Below, one piece after another: positions 7,702-17,170 of a stretch of 42,768 nt of DNA (position 1 is the first letter of the stretch; each line of letters begins with the position of its first letter). The stretch is from an uncultured bacterium. GTDB lineage: Bacteria > Desulfobacterota > DSM-4660 > Desulfatiglandales > CALKZT01. Location of the stretch: contig CALKZT010000037.1 in assembly GCA_938002815.1 (NCBI GenBank), forward strand, positions 1-42,768, read 5' to 3'. A model generated the notes under the pieces. The model had not been told where the DNA came from, did not search any database, and was given only the letters and a program-made list of their open reading frames with translations. Both the position numbers and the translations under genes were made by a program.

Positions 7702-10128
7702 TCATTCTCTAAGTTTCGCCAAGAACTTCTCCTCTAACCCTCCTATGATCTCTCCCATCAACTGGTTTATCTCCTGGCCATCGAGGGTCCTTTCAGGGGA
7801 CCTGAAAGTGATCCTAAATCCCAAGGCCTTTTTGTCCTCTCCTACCTTCTCCCCTTCGTAGAGGTCAAAGATATGGACTGATTCCACAAGCCCTTTCCCT
7901 GAGCGGTAGATCTCATCTATAATCTTTCCTGCCTCTTTCCTCTTTTCCACTACTATGGAAATGTCTCTGATCACAGAGGGATACCTGGGAAGGCCCATAA
8001 ATTTCACAAAAGAGGGCATGGCCTCCCTGATGGAGTCCATATCCCCCTCCAACACAAATATGTCGCCCCTCTCTTTTAGGTCGTATTCCTCCAAGATATC
8101 CTTCTCAACGCGGCCAAATCTTAAAAGGACTCTATCATCCTTTAAGGCCTCCACACAGAGACTGGGATCATAGCCAGGATAGCTCCCCTTTCTAAATCCT
8201 ATAGGCCTAATGGAGAGAGCACCCAGCAAGGCCTCGGCAACCCCTTTTATATCCCAGATGTCTAAGTCCCTTCCCTTTGCGTACCAGGTATCGCGGCTGT
8301 AAGGCTGGGTCATCAGTGCACATAGCATCATCTTCTCCTCTGGGAGATCTTCTCCTTCCTTTTGGAAAAAGACCTCTCCCAACTCAAAGAGTCTGAATCC
8401 AGACAGCCCTTGAAAGAGATTGTATTTGGCCGCACCCAACGCCCCTGGCAAGAGGGAGGTTCTCATCACAGACTGTTCTATGCTAATGGGGTTCTTGAGC
8501 CTCACAATCCTCCTCAATTCAGATCCGGGGGAAGAATCCTCTTGGGGTACCTTAAAAAGCTCCAGGTATGAAGGAGAGATAAAGCTATAGGTAATTACCT
8601 CCTGAAACCCAAGGCCCACCATGATTTCGGATACCAGTCTCCAAAACCCCCTCTTGTGAATCCCCCAGGACTTTTGGGAACTTATCCTTGGAAAAGTCAC
8701 CTGCACATTCTCATAGCCCACTACCCTGGCGATCTCTTCCATGAGGTCCTCTGGGATCTTCACATCTGGCCTAAAGGAAGGTGGCGTGACGGATATCTTG
8801 TCCTCCGTCTCCACCTCTACGGCCATCCCAAGCCTTTGGAAGATATCTTTTGCCTCCTCCTGGTTTAAGGGAATCCCGATGAAATCCCTCGCCCTCTTGA
8901 GGCTCAAAGATATGGTATAGGCCTTATACCGCTTGGGGTATACGTCCAGTATACCCTTTAGAATCCTACCCCCTGAGAGGGTCCTCATAAGGGAGAGGGC
9001 CCTTTTTAGGGCATTATCCACATTCTGGATGTCAATACACCTCTCAAACCTAAAAGAGGCCTCTGTCTGGAGGCCCAGGTATTTTGAACCCCGCCTTATG
9101 GTGACAGGATCAAAGAAGGCCGACTCCAAGAGAATTGTCTTTGTGGAGGGTGAGATCTCTGAATTTAAGCCACCCATGATCCCTGCAATGGCCACGGCTC
9201 CCTCTCCATCACATATGAGGAGGACCTCTTCTGAAAGCTCCCTTACCTGACCGTCCAGGGTTTTAAAGATCTCTCCTCCCCTGGCCCTCTTTACAATGAT
9301 CTTGCCATCCTTTAGCCTATGGTAATCAAAGGCATGGAGTGGCTGGCCCAGTTCCAGCATCACATAGTTGGTGACATCAACTATGTTATTTATCCCACGC
9401 ATGCCGCTCTTGTGGATCCTGTACCTTATCCAAAATGGGGAGGGTTTGATCTCTGCCCCATCTATCATCCCGGCCACATACCTCGGGCAACCTTCTGGAT
9501 CCTCTATATCAATCCTTGCCCATTTTTCTACCGGATCAGCCTCTTCTACCATCTCATAGGAGGGAGTCCTCACAGGCCTGTTACACAAGAGGCCCACCTC
9601 CCTGGCTATTCCAAGAACACAGTTGCAGTCACCCCTGTTTGGGGTGATGGATATCTCAAGAACCGTATCCCTTATTCCCTCCAACTCTTCCAGAGGAATC
9701 CCGGTCTCAAGCCCAGCTTCAAGTTCTATGATCCCAGAATGGTCATCCGTAAGCCCCAATTCATCTTCCGCAGCAATCATTCCACAGCTTGTTACACCCC
9801 TAATTTTGGTCTCCTTTATTTCCATGCCGTTTGGAAGCCTCGCCCCTGGCAGTGCCAACGCAGAAAACATGCCTTCCCTCAGATTAGGGGCCCCACAGAC
9901 TATCTGGTACTCCCTTCCACCAGCCTCTGCGATACAGACCTTTAACCTATCGGCATTGGGATGCTCCCTTACCTCCTTTATGGAGGCCACCACAACTCCC
10001 TGGAGGTGTTGGCCATATTCCTCCACATCCTCTACCTCCAGCCCCAACATGGTAAGCCCCTCAACCAGCTCCTTTATGGAAAGATTTGGGTCCACGTAAT
10101 CTTTGAGCCAATCTAAGCTGATTCTCAT
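7702..10128 (-). CDS. pheT: Phenylalanyl-tRNA synthetase beta subunit
   Basis: MRISLDWLKDYVDPNLS N-terminus, tRNA-binding, B3/B4 and ferredoxin-like C-terminal domains; next to pheS. Confidence 0.97.
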   Translation of the reverse strand: MRISLDWLKDYVDPNLSIKELVEGLTMLGLEVEDVEEYGQHLQGVVVASIKEVREHPNADRLKVCIAEAGGREYQIVCGAPNLREGMFSALALPGARLPNGMEIKETKIRGVTSCGMIAAEDELGLTDDHSGIIELEAGLETGIPLEELEGIRDTVLEISITPNRGDCNCVLGIAREVGLLCNRPVRTPSYEMVEEADPVEKWARIDIEDPEGCPRYVAGMIDGAEIKPSPFWIRYRIHKSGMRGINNIVDVTNYVMLELGQPLHAFDYHRLKDGKIIVKRARGGEIFKTLDGQVRELSEEVLLICDGEGAVAIAGIMGGLNSEISPSTKTILLESAFFDPVTIRRGSKYLGLQTEASFRFERCIDIQNVDNALKRALSLMRTLSGGRILKGILDVYPKRYKAYTISLSLKRARDFIGIPLNQEEAKDIFQRLGMAVEVETEDKISVTPPSFRPDVKIPEDLMEEIARVVGYENVQVTFPRISSQKSWGIHKRGFWRLVSEIMVGLGFQEVITYSFISPSYLELFKVPQEDSSPGSELRRIVRLKNPISIEQSVMRTSLLPGALGAAKYNLFQGLSGFRLFELGEVFFQKEGEDLPEEKMMLCALMTQPYSRDTWYAKGRDLDIWDIKGVAEALLGALSIRPIGFRKGSYPGYDPSLCVEALKDDRVLLRFGRVEKDILEEYDLKERGDIFVLEGDMDSIREAMPSFVKFMGLPRYPSVIRDISIVVEKRKEAGKIIDEIYRSGKGLVESVHIFDLYEGEKVGEDKKALGFRITFRSPERTLDGQEINQLMGEIIGGLEEKFLAKLRE

Positions 10129-10146
10129 AGGCCTCTTCCTTGTAGC

Positions 10147-11178
10147 CTAGAGGAAAAACTGTCCTAAAAACCGAAGATCATTTTTGTAGAAGAGCTGAAT
10201 GTCGTCTATCCCGTATTTTAACATGGCAATCCGCTCAACTCCCATTCCGAAGGCAAAGCCAGAGACTTCTTCTGGATCATAGTCAACAAACCTATAGAGG
10301 GCAGGATGGACCATACCAGAGCCCAAGATCTCCAGCCAGCCAGTATTTTTGCAGGTCCTGCAGCCCTTTCCTCTACACAAGACACATTCTATATCCACCT
10401 CTGCACTGGGTTCCGTAAAGGGGAAGAAACTGGGCCTGAATCTGAGCTTCGCATCCTTGCCGAACATCTCCCTTGCAAACATAAGAAGGGTACCCTTCAA
10501 GTCTCCAAAACTGACACCCTTGTCCACCAAGAGTCCCTCCACCTGGTGAAACATGGGGGTGTGGGATACATCCGAGTCCCTTCTAAATACCTTTCCTGGT
10601 GCAATGATGGCCACAGGGGGCCTCTGGGCCTCCATGGTCCTTACCTGCATGGGAGATGTATGGGTCCTCAGCACCACCCTATCGCTTACGAAGAATGTGG
10701 CCTGCATGTCCCTTGCGGGGTGGTCCTTGGGGATGTTTAGGGCCTCAAAGTTATAGTACTCAAGTTCCACCTTTGGCCCCTCTACCACCTCATAGCCCAT
10801 CCTCACAAAGATCTCACATATCTCCCTTAGGACCAGGGTAATCGGATGATAGTTTCCCCTAAGTGGCACTCTCCCAGGCATGCTTATGTCCAAGAACTCC
10901 CTTGTCTCCTTGGCCTTGAGGAGCCCTTCCCTCTTTTCCTTTATGAGTTGGACCAATTCTGCCTTTAATTCATTGGCATACCTGCCAAGGGTGGGTCTAC
11001 TCTCCGGTGGAAGTTTTCCGATCTCTTTGAGTAACTGGGTGACAATACCCTTTTTCCCCAGATACCTTACCCTCACCTCCTCTAAGTCCGAAAGCTCCCG
11101 GGCGTGGGATATGCCCGTGAGTGCCTCCTCTCTGATAGACCTTATCTGATCTTCAAGACGGGTCATGTCAGTTTGCAC
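10147..11178 (-). CDS. pheS: Phenylalanyl-tRNA synthetase alpha subunit (start may be ATG at 11166)
   Basis: Class II motifs ([52 protein letters not shown]). Confidence 0.97.
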   Translation of the reverse strand: MQTDMTRLEDQIRSIREEALTGISHARELSDLEEVRVRYLGKKGIVTQLLKEIGKLPPESRPTLGRYANELKAELVQLIKEKREGLLKAKETREFLDISMPGRVPLRGNYHPITLVLREICEIFVRMGYEVVEGPKVELEYYNFEALNIPKDHPARDMQATFFVSDRVVLRTHTSPMQVRTMEAQRPPVAIIAPGKVFRRDSDVSHTPMFHQVEGLLVDKGVSFGDLKGTLLMFAREMFGKDAKLRFRPSFFPFTEPSAEVDIECVLCRGKGCRTCKNTGWLEILGSGMVHPALYRFVDYDPEEVSGFAFGMGVERIAMLKYGIDDIQLFYKNDLRFLGQFFL

Positions 11179-11515
11179 AGGACTCTACCAGATCCTTAAA
11201 GGCGGATGGATCCTTTACTGCCATATCTGCCATAATCTTTCTATCTAGCACCACTCCTTTTTCCTTGAGGGCATGGATGAACTTTGAGTAACTCATGCCC
11301 AATTCCCTTGCAGCTGCGTTTATACGGGCAATCCAGAGCTTTCTGAAATCCCTCTTTCTCTTCTTCCTGTCACGATAAGAGGAGGCCCTAGCCCTCATAA
11401 CAGCGGTGCTTGCACTCTTATATTGCCTACTCTTGGCGCCATAATATCCTTTGGCTGCCTTGAGAATCTTTTTCCTCCTCCTCCTTGCCTTAAAACCCCT
11501 CTTTACTCTTGGCAT
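11168..11515 (-). CDS. rplT: 50S ribosomal protein L20
   Basis: [33 protein letters not shown]. Confidence 0.98.
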   Translation of the reverse strand: MPRVKRGFKARRRRKKILKAAKGYYGAKSRQYKSASTAVMRARASSYRDRKKRKRDFRKLWIARINAAARELGMSYSKFIHALKEKGVVLDRKIMADMAVKDPSAFKDLVESCAN

Positions 11516-11532
11516 CTCTTATACCTCTCCCT

Positions 11533-11730
11533 TTATAGATAAGGCAGAAGCCTTTTGATGTGCTTTGCCTCACCACCTGTTATGTAATCTCCCCTTCTGA
11601 GCTGCCTCTTCCTCTTCCTCGCCTTATGGGTCAGCAGGTGGCTGAGATTTGCCTTTTTCTTTTTGATCTTCCCCTTCTTGGTCAAACTGAACCTCTTCAA
11701 AGCTCCACTATTCGATTTTAATTTGGGCAT
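11533..11730 (-). CDS. rpmI: 50S ribosomal protein L35
   Basis: MPKLKSNSGALKRFSLTKKGKIKKKKANLSHLLTHKARKRKRQLRR. Confidence 0.97.
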   Translation of the reverse strand: MPKLKSNSGALKRFSLTKKGKIKKKKANLSHLLTHKARKRKRQLRRGDYITGGEAKHIKRLLPYL

Positions 11731-11743
11731 CTTCTCCTCCCTA

Positions 11744-12262
11744 CTATCTCGGTATCACTACCACTGAAAGCCTGTTTGTTCCCTCCTTTTTGGGCTGATC
11801 TTCTAAATTGGCAACATCTTTGATGGCCTCCAGGACTCGGTTTAGCATCTCCTCCCCGGCCTCAAAGAAGGCAAGTTCCCTTCCCCTGTAGAAGATAGTC
11901 ACCTTTACCCTGTTTTTCTTTTCAAGGAATTTCCTAATACTCTTTATCTTTGTCTCAAGATCGTGGTCATCGGTCCTGGGCCTTAGCTTCACCTCCTTCA
12001 GCTGGAAGACCTTGGTCTTCTTTTTGCTTTCTTGGATCTTTTTGCTGGCCCTATATTTGAATTTACCATAATCCATGACCTTACAGACCGGAGGGTCTGC
12101 GTTTGGTGCCACCTCCACCAGGTCCAGACCTTCTTCCCTGGCTATCCTTAGGGCTTCATTTATCCCTACAATCCCCAGGTTTTGACCAGTGGAAGAGACC
12201 AGTCTCACCTTTTCTGCCATTATCTTTTCATTGACCCTGATTTCGTCTACCTGTTTACCGAT
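11744..12262 (-). CDS. infC: Translation initiation factor IF-3; start re-assigned to non-canonical ATC at 12262 (tracked ORF starts at ATG 12220)
   Basis: In-frame upstream codons ATC GGT AAA CAG GTA GAC GAA ATC AGG GTC AAT GAA AAG ATA before ATG restore the IF3 N-terminal signature [19 protein letters not shown]-like element just upstream of ATC; in-frame TAG two codons before it. Confidence 0.85.
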   Translation of the reverse strand: MGKQVDEIRVNEKIMAEKVRLVSSTGQNLGIVGINEALRIAREEGLDLVEVAPNADPPVCKVMDYGKFKYRASKKIQESKKKTKVFQLKEVKLRPRTDDHDLETKIKSIRKFLEKKNRVKVTIFYRGRELAFFEAGEEMLNRVLEAIKDVANLEDQPKKEGTNRLSVVVIPR

Positions 12263-14192
12263 AGCCTACCCCCTTTTGCTGAGATTCTTTTTCTATGTTT
12301 ATCACAAATTCCTCTAACTTTATGGTGGCCAGTGTAGCCTTCCCCTTTTGCCTTAGGGTGACGCTCCTGCCTTCCACCTCCTTGTCTCCTATCACCAAAA
12401 GGTAGGGTATCTTTTGGATCTCCCCTTCCCTTATCTTGGCCCCCAGTTTTTCATTTCTAAAATCCGGCTGCACCCTGAACCCCTTCTCACTTAGGAGCCT
12501 TACAACCTCCTCTGCATAAGGGATGTGTCGGTCTGCCACAGTGAGGACAGCAACCTGTACTGGCGCAAGCCAAAGGGGGAATGCCCCACCGTAGTGTTCT
12601 ATCAGGATGGCCACAAACCTCTCAATGGCCCCCAAAATTACCCTGTGTATCATAACGGGTCTTTTTCTCTGGCCGTATTGGTCTATGTACACCAAATCGA
12701 ACCGCTCTGGCAAGGTAAAGTCGCACTGGACAGTGGCACATTGCCATTTTCTATTTAAGGCATCCCTGAGTTTTACATCTATCTTAGGGCCGTAAAAGGC
12801 CCCCTCACCTTCATTGATCTCGTAGCTGAACTTTAGGTCCTCCACCGCCTTCTTTAAGGCATTGGTGGCAAGCTCCCACTCCTCATCTGTACCTATTGAT
12901 TTCTCCGGCCTGGTGCTGATCTCCAACTCATATGAGAAGCCAAAAATCTTCATTACATCATCCACGAAGCTAAGGACTCCCTTTATCTCACCGTCCAGTT
13001 GCTCTGGGGTACATAGGATGTGGGCATCGTCCTGTGTAAATTCCCTGACCCTCAAAAGCCCGGACAATACCCCTGATCTTTCATGTCTGTGAACAACACC
13101 CAGCTCAAAGTACCTTTTTGGAAGATCTCTATAACTCCTTATCTTGGACTTATATATCAGCATATGGGAGAGGCAGTTCATGGGTTTAAGGCCATATGAC
13201 TGATTATCCACATTTGTAAAATACATGTTCTCTCTGTAATTATCGAAGTGGCCTGATTTCATCCAGAGTTCTGTCTTCAAGATCTCAGGCCCCCTTACCA
13301 TCTCATATCCCCTCTTTAAGTGCTCCCCTATCTCAAATTGCTCCAAAAGGTACCGAAGCATCATCCCCTTGGGGTGCCATATCACAAGACCCGGGCCCAC
13401 CTCCTCATGGATACTAAATAGCTCAAGCTCTTGACCTAATCTTATGTGATTGCGCCTCTGTGCCTCCGTAAGCCTTTGGAGGTGTTCCTTTAAGTCCTCC
13501 TCTGTGGCAAATGCCATTCCATATATCCTGCTAAGCATCTGCCTCCTCTCATCACCTCTCCAATAGGCACCTGCCACCTTATGGAGTTTAAAGGCCCTGA
13601 GATAAGAGGTAGAAGGGACATGGGGTCCACGGCAGAGGTCCACAAAATTGTCATGCCTGTATATGGAAACCCTGGAATCCTCTATTTCCTTTAGGATCTC
13701 CACCTTGTAAGGCTCCCCTTGCTCTTCAAAGAACCTTATGGCCTCTTTTATCTCCAGCTCCTCCCTCCTAAATGGTATGTCCCTTTTGACCAGTTCGGCC
13801 ATCTTCGCCTCTATGCGAGGCAAATCCTCATCCCTGAAGCTCCTCTCATAGTCAAAATCGTAATAGAACCCGTCTTCAATGGCAGGCCCTATGGCCACCT
13901 TTGCGGAAGGAAATAGTTCTTTTACCGCCATTGCCATCACATGGGCGGTGCTGTGCCTGAGTATCTCAAGCCCTTCTTTCGTATGGACATAAATCGGTTC
14001 AACCTCGGCCTCATCCGTAATCCTAAAGTCCAAATCCTTGAGTACCCAAGTTCCCTCTTCGCCCCTAAACCTCACCTTGGCTGCCACAAGGTCCTTCGGG
14101 TCACAACCGGCCCTCAAGAGCACCTCCTTGGCCGAGATACCCTCATGGACTTCTATTGTATTTCCATTGGATTTAATCAGAATATTCCCCAT
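12255..14192 (-). CDS. thrS: Threonyl-tRNA synthetase (start re-assigned to ATG at 14192; tracked ORF extends to 14345)
   Basis: TGS domain begins at [24 protein letters not shown]; class II motifs ([34 protein letters not shown]); the 51-residue tracked extension has no recognisable homology. Confidence 0.95.
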   Translation of the reverse strand: MGNILIKSNGNTIEVHEGISAKEVLLRAGCDPKDLVAAKVRFRGEEGTWVLKDLDFRITDEAEVEPIYVHTKEGLEILRHSTAHVMAMAVKELFPSAKVAIGPAIEDGFYYDFDYERSFRDEDLPRIEAKMAELVKRDIPFRREELEIKEAIRFFEEQGEPYKVEILKEIEDSRVSIYRHDNFVDLCRGPHVPSTSYLRAFKLHKVAGAYWRGDERRQMLSRIYGMAFATEEDLKEHLQRLTEAQRRNHIRLGQELELFSIHEEVGPGLVIWHPKGMMLRYLLEQFEIGEHLKRGYEMVRGPEILKTELWMKSGHFDNYRENMYFTNVDNQSYGLKPMNCLSHMLIYKSKIRSYRDLPKRYFELGVVHRHERSGVLSGLLRVREFTQDDAHILCTPEQLDGEIKGVLSFVDDVMKIFGFSYELEISTRPEKSIGTDEEWELATNALKKAVEDLKFSYEINEGEGAFYGPKIDVKLRDALNRKWQCATVQCDFTLPERFDLVYIDQYGQRKRPVMIHRVILGAIERFVAILIEHYGGAFPLWLAPVQVAVLTVADRHIPYAEEVVRLLSEKGFRVQPDFRNEKLGAKIREGEIQKIPYLLVIGDKEVEGRSVTLRQKGKATLATIKLEEFVINIEKESQQKGVGYR

Positions 14193-14404
14193 ATAGATCT
14201 TCGCCCTTCCCTGAGCCAACGTCCAGAATCTCTCTCTTATAGAGTAAAGCAATGCCTCCTTCAAGGAAAAATTCCTATATCTTATTGGGGATTTCTCTCC
14301 AATCCCCTCCTTCTTCCTGGGCCCCTGGTTCACGAAGGGGTACAAAGTGCAGAATGTGGGGAGTGGACTTAAAAGGGAGGTTTTCTTTCCCTAAGGAAAG
14401 ACAT

Positions 14405-14435
14405 AAAAAAGGACTGGGGGGTCTAGACCCCCAGT
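14405..14435 (-). terminator. Rho-independent terminator of the sulfur cluster
   Basis: Minus strand reads CTGGGGGTCTAGACCCCCCAG-TCC-TTTTTT, about 30 nt after the DsrH-like stop codon. Confidence 0.8.
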
Positions 14436-14466
14436 AACCAAAAATTCTTATCCCAGCCTTTAGACT

Positions 14467-14640
14467 TTACCACCAGGTGACTACTTTATCCACCTCAAAG
14501 ACAAGATCCAGCAGTTTACCGTAATCTACATCTTCACCGAAAAGTTTAAACTCAACGACCTGGTTTCCCTCAGCCAACTTTTTTGCCAGGACCTTTGTGG
14601 TCTCATCTGGCTCACTCTTATAAATATAGAGCAGCTTCAC
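14467..14640 (-). CDS. Small DsrH/TusB-like protein, GTG start, 57 aa (absent from supplied ORF track)
   Basis: Translation [60 protein letters not shown] overlaps upstream TGA as GTGA; position and C-terminal DKVVTWW resemble DsrH/TusB ends. Confidence 0.65.
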   Translation of the reverse strand: MKLLYIYKSEPDETTKVLAKKLAEGNQVVEFKLFGEDVDYGKLLDLVFEVDKVVTWW

Positions 14641-14942
14641 CTGGAACCTCCAAAGGGTATCACGAGGTCCATCTCCCTTAACTTCTCGCCCATCTCCTCA
14701 AGGCTCAAATACTTGAACCCGTGTCTCTCTACATTCTCTTTGTTGTTGGAAAAGAATTCACACTCCAAATCCAAGAGCCAGTCAAGGTTCTCCCTGTACT
14801 GCTCTGTCATATCCACCTCCACATCTATCACGAACATATAAGAGTAAAGGTTCTCCACGGCAAGCCCTAAGGTAGACCTAGAACCTTCCCAGAGATCTTC
14901 CTTTCGCCTGATCAAAAAAGCCACCTTTTTTACTTCCATCAA
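14637..14942 (-). CDS. DsrE/DsrF-like sulfur relay protein
   Basis: About 100-aa alpha/beta protein within TusA/DsrE cluster; family assignment by context and size. Confidence 0.55.
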   Translation of the reverse strand: MMEVKKVAFLIRRKEDLWEGSRSTLGLAVENLYSYMFVIDVEVDMTEQYRENLDWLLDLECEFFSNNKENVERHGFKYLSLEEMGEKLREMDLVIPFGGSR

Positions 14943-14948
14943 AATCCC

Positions 14949-15254
14949 TCACAGGCTTATATATCTGTCACACTCTTCTATGATCTCTAAATGCCTTGCT
15001 TGTGTTGCAAAGTCCTTATCGGCTATGACCTTGACAGGCCGCTTGAGTCCATGGCTTTCAAAACCCACATTACATAGGGCTATATGCCCGAGCCCCTCTA
15101 ACTCCGAAAACCTGATATCCTGGGTCAAAAGCACACCCCTATGTGTCAAAAAGACCTTCGATTCGATGCCCTTTTCCTTGGCTGCCTTGAGTATCCCTAT
15201 TAGTTTGTCCAGGTGTTTGTCGGAGCTCACGAATATTCCCAATTTCTTTCCCAT
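14949..15254 (-). CDS. DsrE-family protein
   Basis: GKKLGIFVSSDKHLDKLIGILKAAKEKGIESKVFLTHRGV...ALCNVGFESHG with conserved-type Cys; adjacent to TusA. Confidence 0.75.
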   Translation of the reverse strand: MGKKLGIFVSSDKHLDKLIGILKAAKEKGIESKVFLTHRGVLLTQDIRFSELEGLGHIALCNVGFESHGLKRPVKVIADKDFATQARHLEIIEECDRYISL

Positions 15255-15261
15255 AGTACCC

Positions 15262-15501
15262 TCATTTCACCCTTATGTAAAACCTGGTAAAACCTTGATC
15301 GTCTTTGTGGCCAAGGTATTCATGGCCTGCCCGCTTGGCAAAGGAGGGCATGTCGTTCTTGGTCCCAGGGTCTGTTCCCAAGACCTCAAGGACCTCCCCT
15401 GATTTCATCTTCTCAATGGCCTTCTTTGTCTTAAGAATAGGCATAGGGCAGCTCAGCCCCCTTGCATCAAGGGTTTGATCAGGTTTTATGTCTTCCAGCA
15501 T
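15262..15501 (-). CDS. tusA: TusA-family sulfurtransferase
   Basis: DARGLSCPMPILKTKKAIEKMKSGEVLEVLGTDPGTKNDMPSFAKRAGHE. Confidence 0.93.
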   Translation of the reverse strand: MLEDIKPDQTLDARGLSCPMPILKTKKAIEKMKSGEVLEVLGTDPGTKNDMPSFAKRAGHEYLGHKDDQGFTRFYIRVK

Positions 15502-15522
15502 CTTTATTCCTCCTAATTATAT

Positions 15523-16707
15523 TTAAGGTTCAACCAAAAACCTTTCGGTCCTCTCATTCCACATAGCTACAACCATGTATAAGAGGAAGAAGAGCAATAA
15601 CAAAACCACACTCCAAAAGTAACCAATGTAACTGGGCAAAAAGACCGAAGCGCCCATGAATTTTGTAACCCCCTCAGAAGAGTTAATCCAGTTCTCAAAG
15701 GGAGAGGTCGTAAGGCAGAAGCATAGCACTGCGAGCATAAGTTTTACCTGACCTTCCCCTGCCCTCCAGACAGAACCTGAACCGCACCCTCCTGCTATGA
15801 GCATGCCAAAACCGAATATAATCCCTCCTACCAGTGCACCAAACCAGAAGGCCTGGGGGACATAAACAGCTTCTCCCCGAAGTCCTGTCCATTTTAGGGC
15901 AGCAAAACCCAATATGGAGATGATTAAACCAAAGGTAATCCCTTTTGGGATCTCTGCCTCTGTTGTCATAAAGGGATCCCTAAATCCCCTCACAAAACAA
16001 AACCGGGCACGCTGAATGGTTACCCCAAAGGCGACACCAAAGAGAAGTAAGACCCCCTCCCTTGTGAGGGCCTCTTGTGCATAGAAATAGGCCACCAGAA
16101 TGGAGGCCAGGAGCACCAAAGCACCCAGGTACGGCTGTACAGCCTTGGAATTAGGTCGGGCATCCCCAGAAACCACAGGACCTGAGCCTCCCCCCGTTGG
16201 TATATGCTCCAGTTCCCAATAGAGGTACTTGAGTCCCAAAAGGGCACCTATTAAAAGGCCGGCCATCATCAGGGGTCCACTTAAAGAGAGGGCAGAGGTG
16301 GCTGAAAAGAATCCCCCCACATTGCAGCCCCCTGCCATGGCAGAGCCAATACCCATAAGAGATCCGCCAACTATTCCTTTCAAAAGCTCCCAAGCAGGAG
16401 CAACCCTAATCCCAAATTCCTTCGACATCAGACTTGAACCAAAGGCGCCCCAAAGTAAACCCAGTGTGAGGAGTGAATTGGTGGAGGTAAAGAGCGGCTC
16501 TGGGCGACTCTTGTAGATCCCTATGGCATAATAGATCCAGTCTCCCCAGTTCTTTAGCCCTCCGGCCACCCCCCAAGGCCTTGCCCACGCAAAGCAAAGT
16601 ACACTCAAGATTCCCAATATCACACCTGCCAGCCACACAGGCCAGTTTTGATAAAATAGCTTGGAGTAGCCCTCCCTCAATAGAGCCTTAAGTTCACTCT
16701 CGGCCAT
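15523..16707 (-). CDS. YeeE/YedE-family sulfur-compound permease
   Basis: Polytopic protein with repeated AGGCNVGG and AGGCGSGSVWRAGEG motifs typical of YeeE/YedE. Confidence 0.9.
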   Translation of the reverse strand: MAESELKALLREGYSKLFYQNWPVWLAGVILGILSVLCFAWARPWGVAGGLKNWGDWIYYAIGIYKSRPEPLFTSTNSLLTLGLLWGAFGSSLMSKEFGIRVAPAWELLKGIVGGSLMGIGSAMAGGCNVGGFFSATSALSLSGPLMMAGLLIGALLGLKYLYWELEHIPTGGGSGPVVSGDARPNSKAVQPYLGALVLLASILVAYFYAQEALTREGVLLLFGVAFGVTIQRARFCFVRGFRDPFMTTEAEIPKGITFGLIISILGFAALKWTGLRGEAVYVPQAFWFGALVGGIIFGFGMLIAGGCGSGSVWRAGEGQVKLMLAVLCFCLTTSPFENWINSSEGVTKFMGASVFLPSYIGYFWSVVLLLLFFLLYMVVAMWNERTERFLVEP

Positions 16708-16716
16708 GGGTCCCCC

Positions 16717-17160
16717 CTAACAACCCTCATCGTGCATGATCTTGAACTCTGTCTTGGGTTCTTCTCTCTTTTGAACCTCTTTCTTGGGTTCTGGCATGAC
16801 TGGCACTGTGGGAGTACTAGAGACTCCCCCAGAGGATGCCTTCTCCTCAGGAATTTGAACCTCCGAGGAGGCCAAGAGATCTACCTGCTTTTCTACCTTT
16901 TTGCCCAGGGCCATTATGGAAGAGATATCGTAGAATGTCCAAGCTGTCTTAGAGGTGGGATCTGCCTCTATTGCCTTTCTGAAAAAGGCCTTGGCATCCT
17001 CATACTTGCCCCTCAGGTATGCCTCCTTTCCGAAACGCATCATCTTCTCAAAGGTCTTCTTATCAGGTACCTGCGATATCTGCCCCTGAGCCGATGCCAA
17101 AAATGCAAGGGACACTGCCAGAGCCAGGACAATCAAGATGCACAAAAAAAGCCTCTTCAT
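16717..17160 (-). CDS. Exported TPR protein with C-terminal cysteine
   Basis: Signal peptide; TPR-like FGKEAYLRGKYEDAKAFFRKAIEADPTSKTAWTFY; Pro/Glu linker; ends MHDEGC. Confidence 0.75.
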   Translation of the reverse strand: MKRLFLCILIVLALAVSLAFLASAQGQISQVPDKKTFEKMMRFGKEAYLRGKYEDAKAFFRKAIEADPTSKTAWTFYDISSIMALGKKVEKQVDLLASSEVQIPEEKASSGGVSSTPTVPVMPEPKKEVQKREEPKTEFKIMHDEGC

Positions 17161-17170
17161 AGGCCACCTC

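Noticed and set aside
9319-9945. 208-aa plus-strand ORF
   Set aside because: Lies antisense inside pheT, with no recognisable domain and no RBS context; pheT homology on the opposite strand explains the open frame.
14193-14345. N-terminal extension of ThrRS in the ORF track
   Set aside because: The recognisable TGS domain starts at [10 protein letters not shown]; the 51 upstream codons look like leader sequence.
13941-14372. 143-aa plus-strand ORF over the thrS 5' region
   Set aside because: Antisense to thrS coding sequence and leader; no domain signature.
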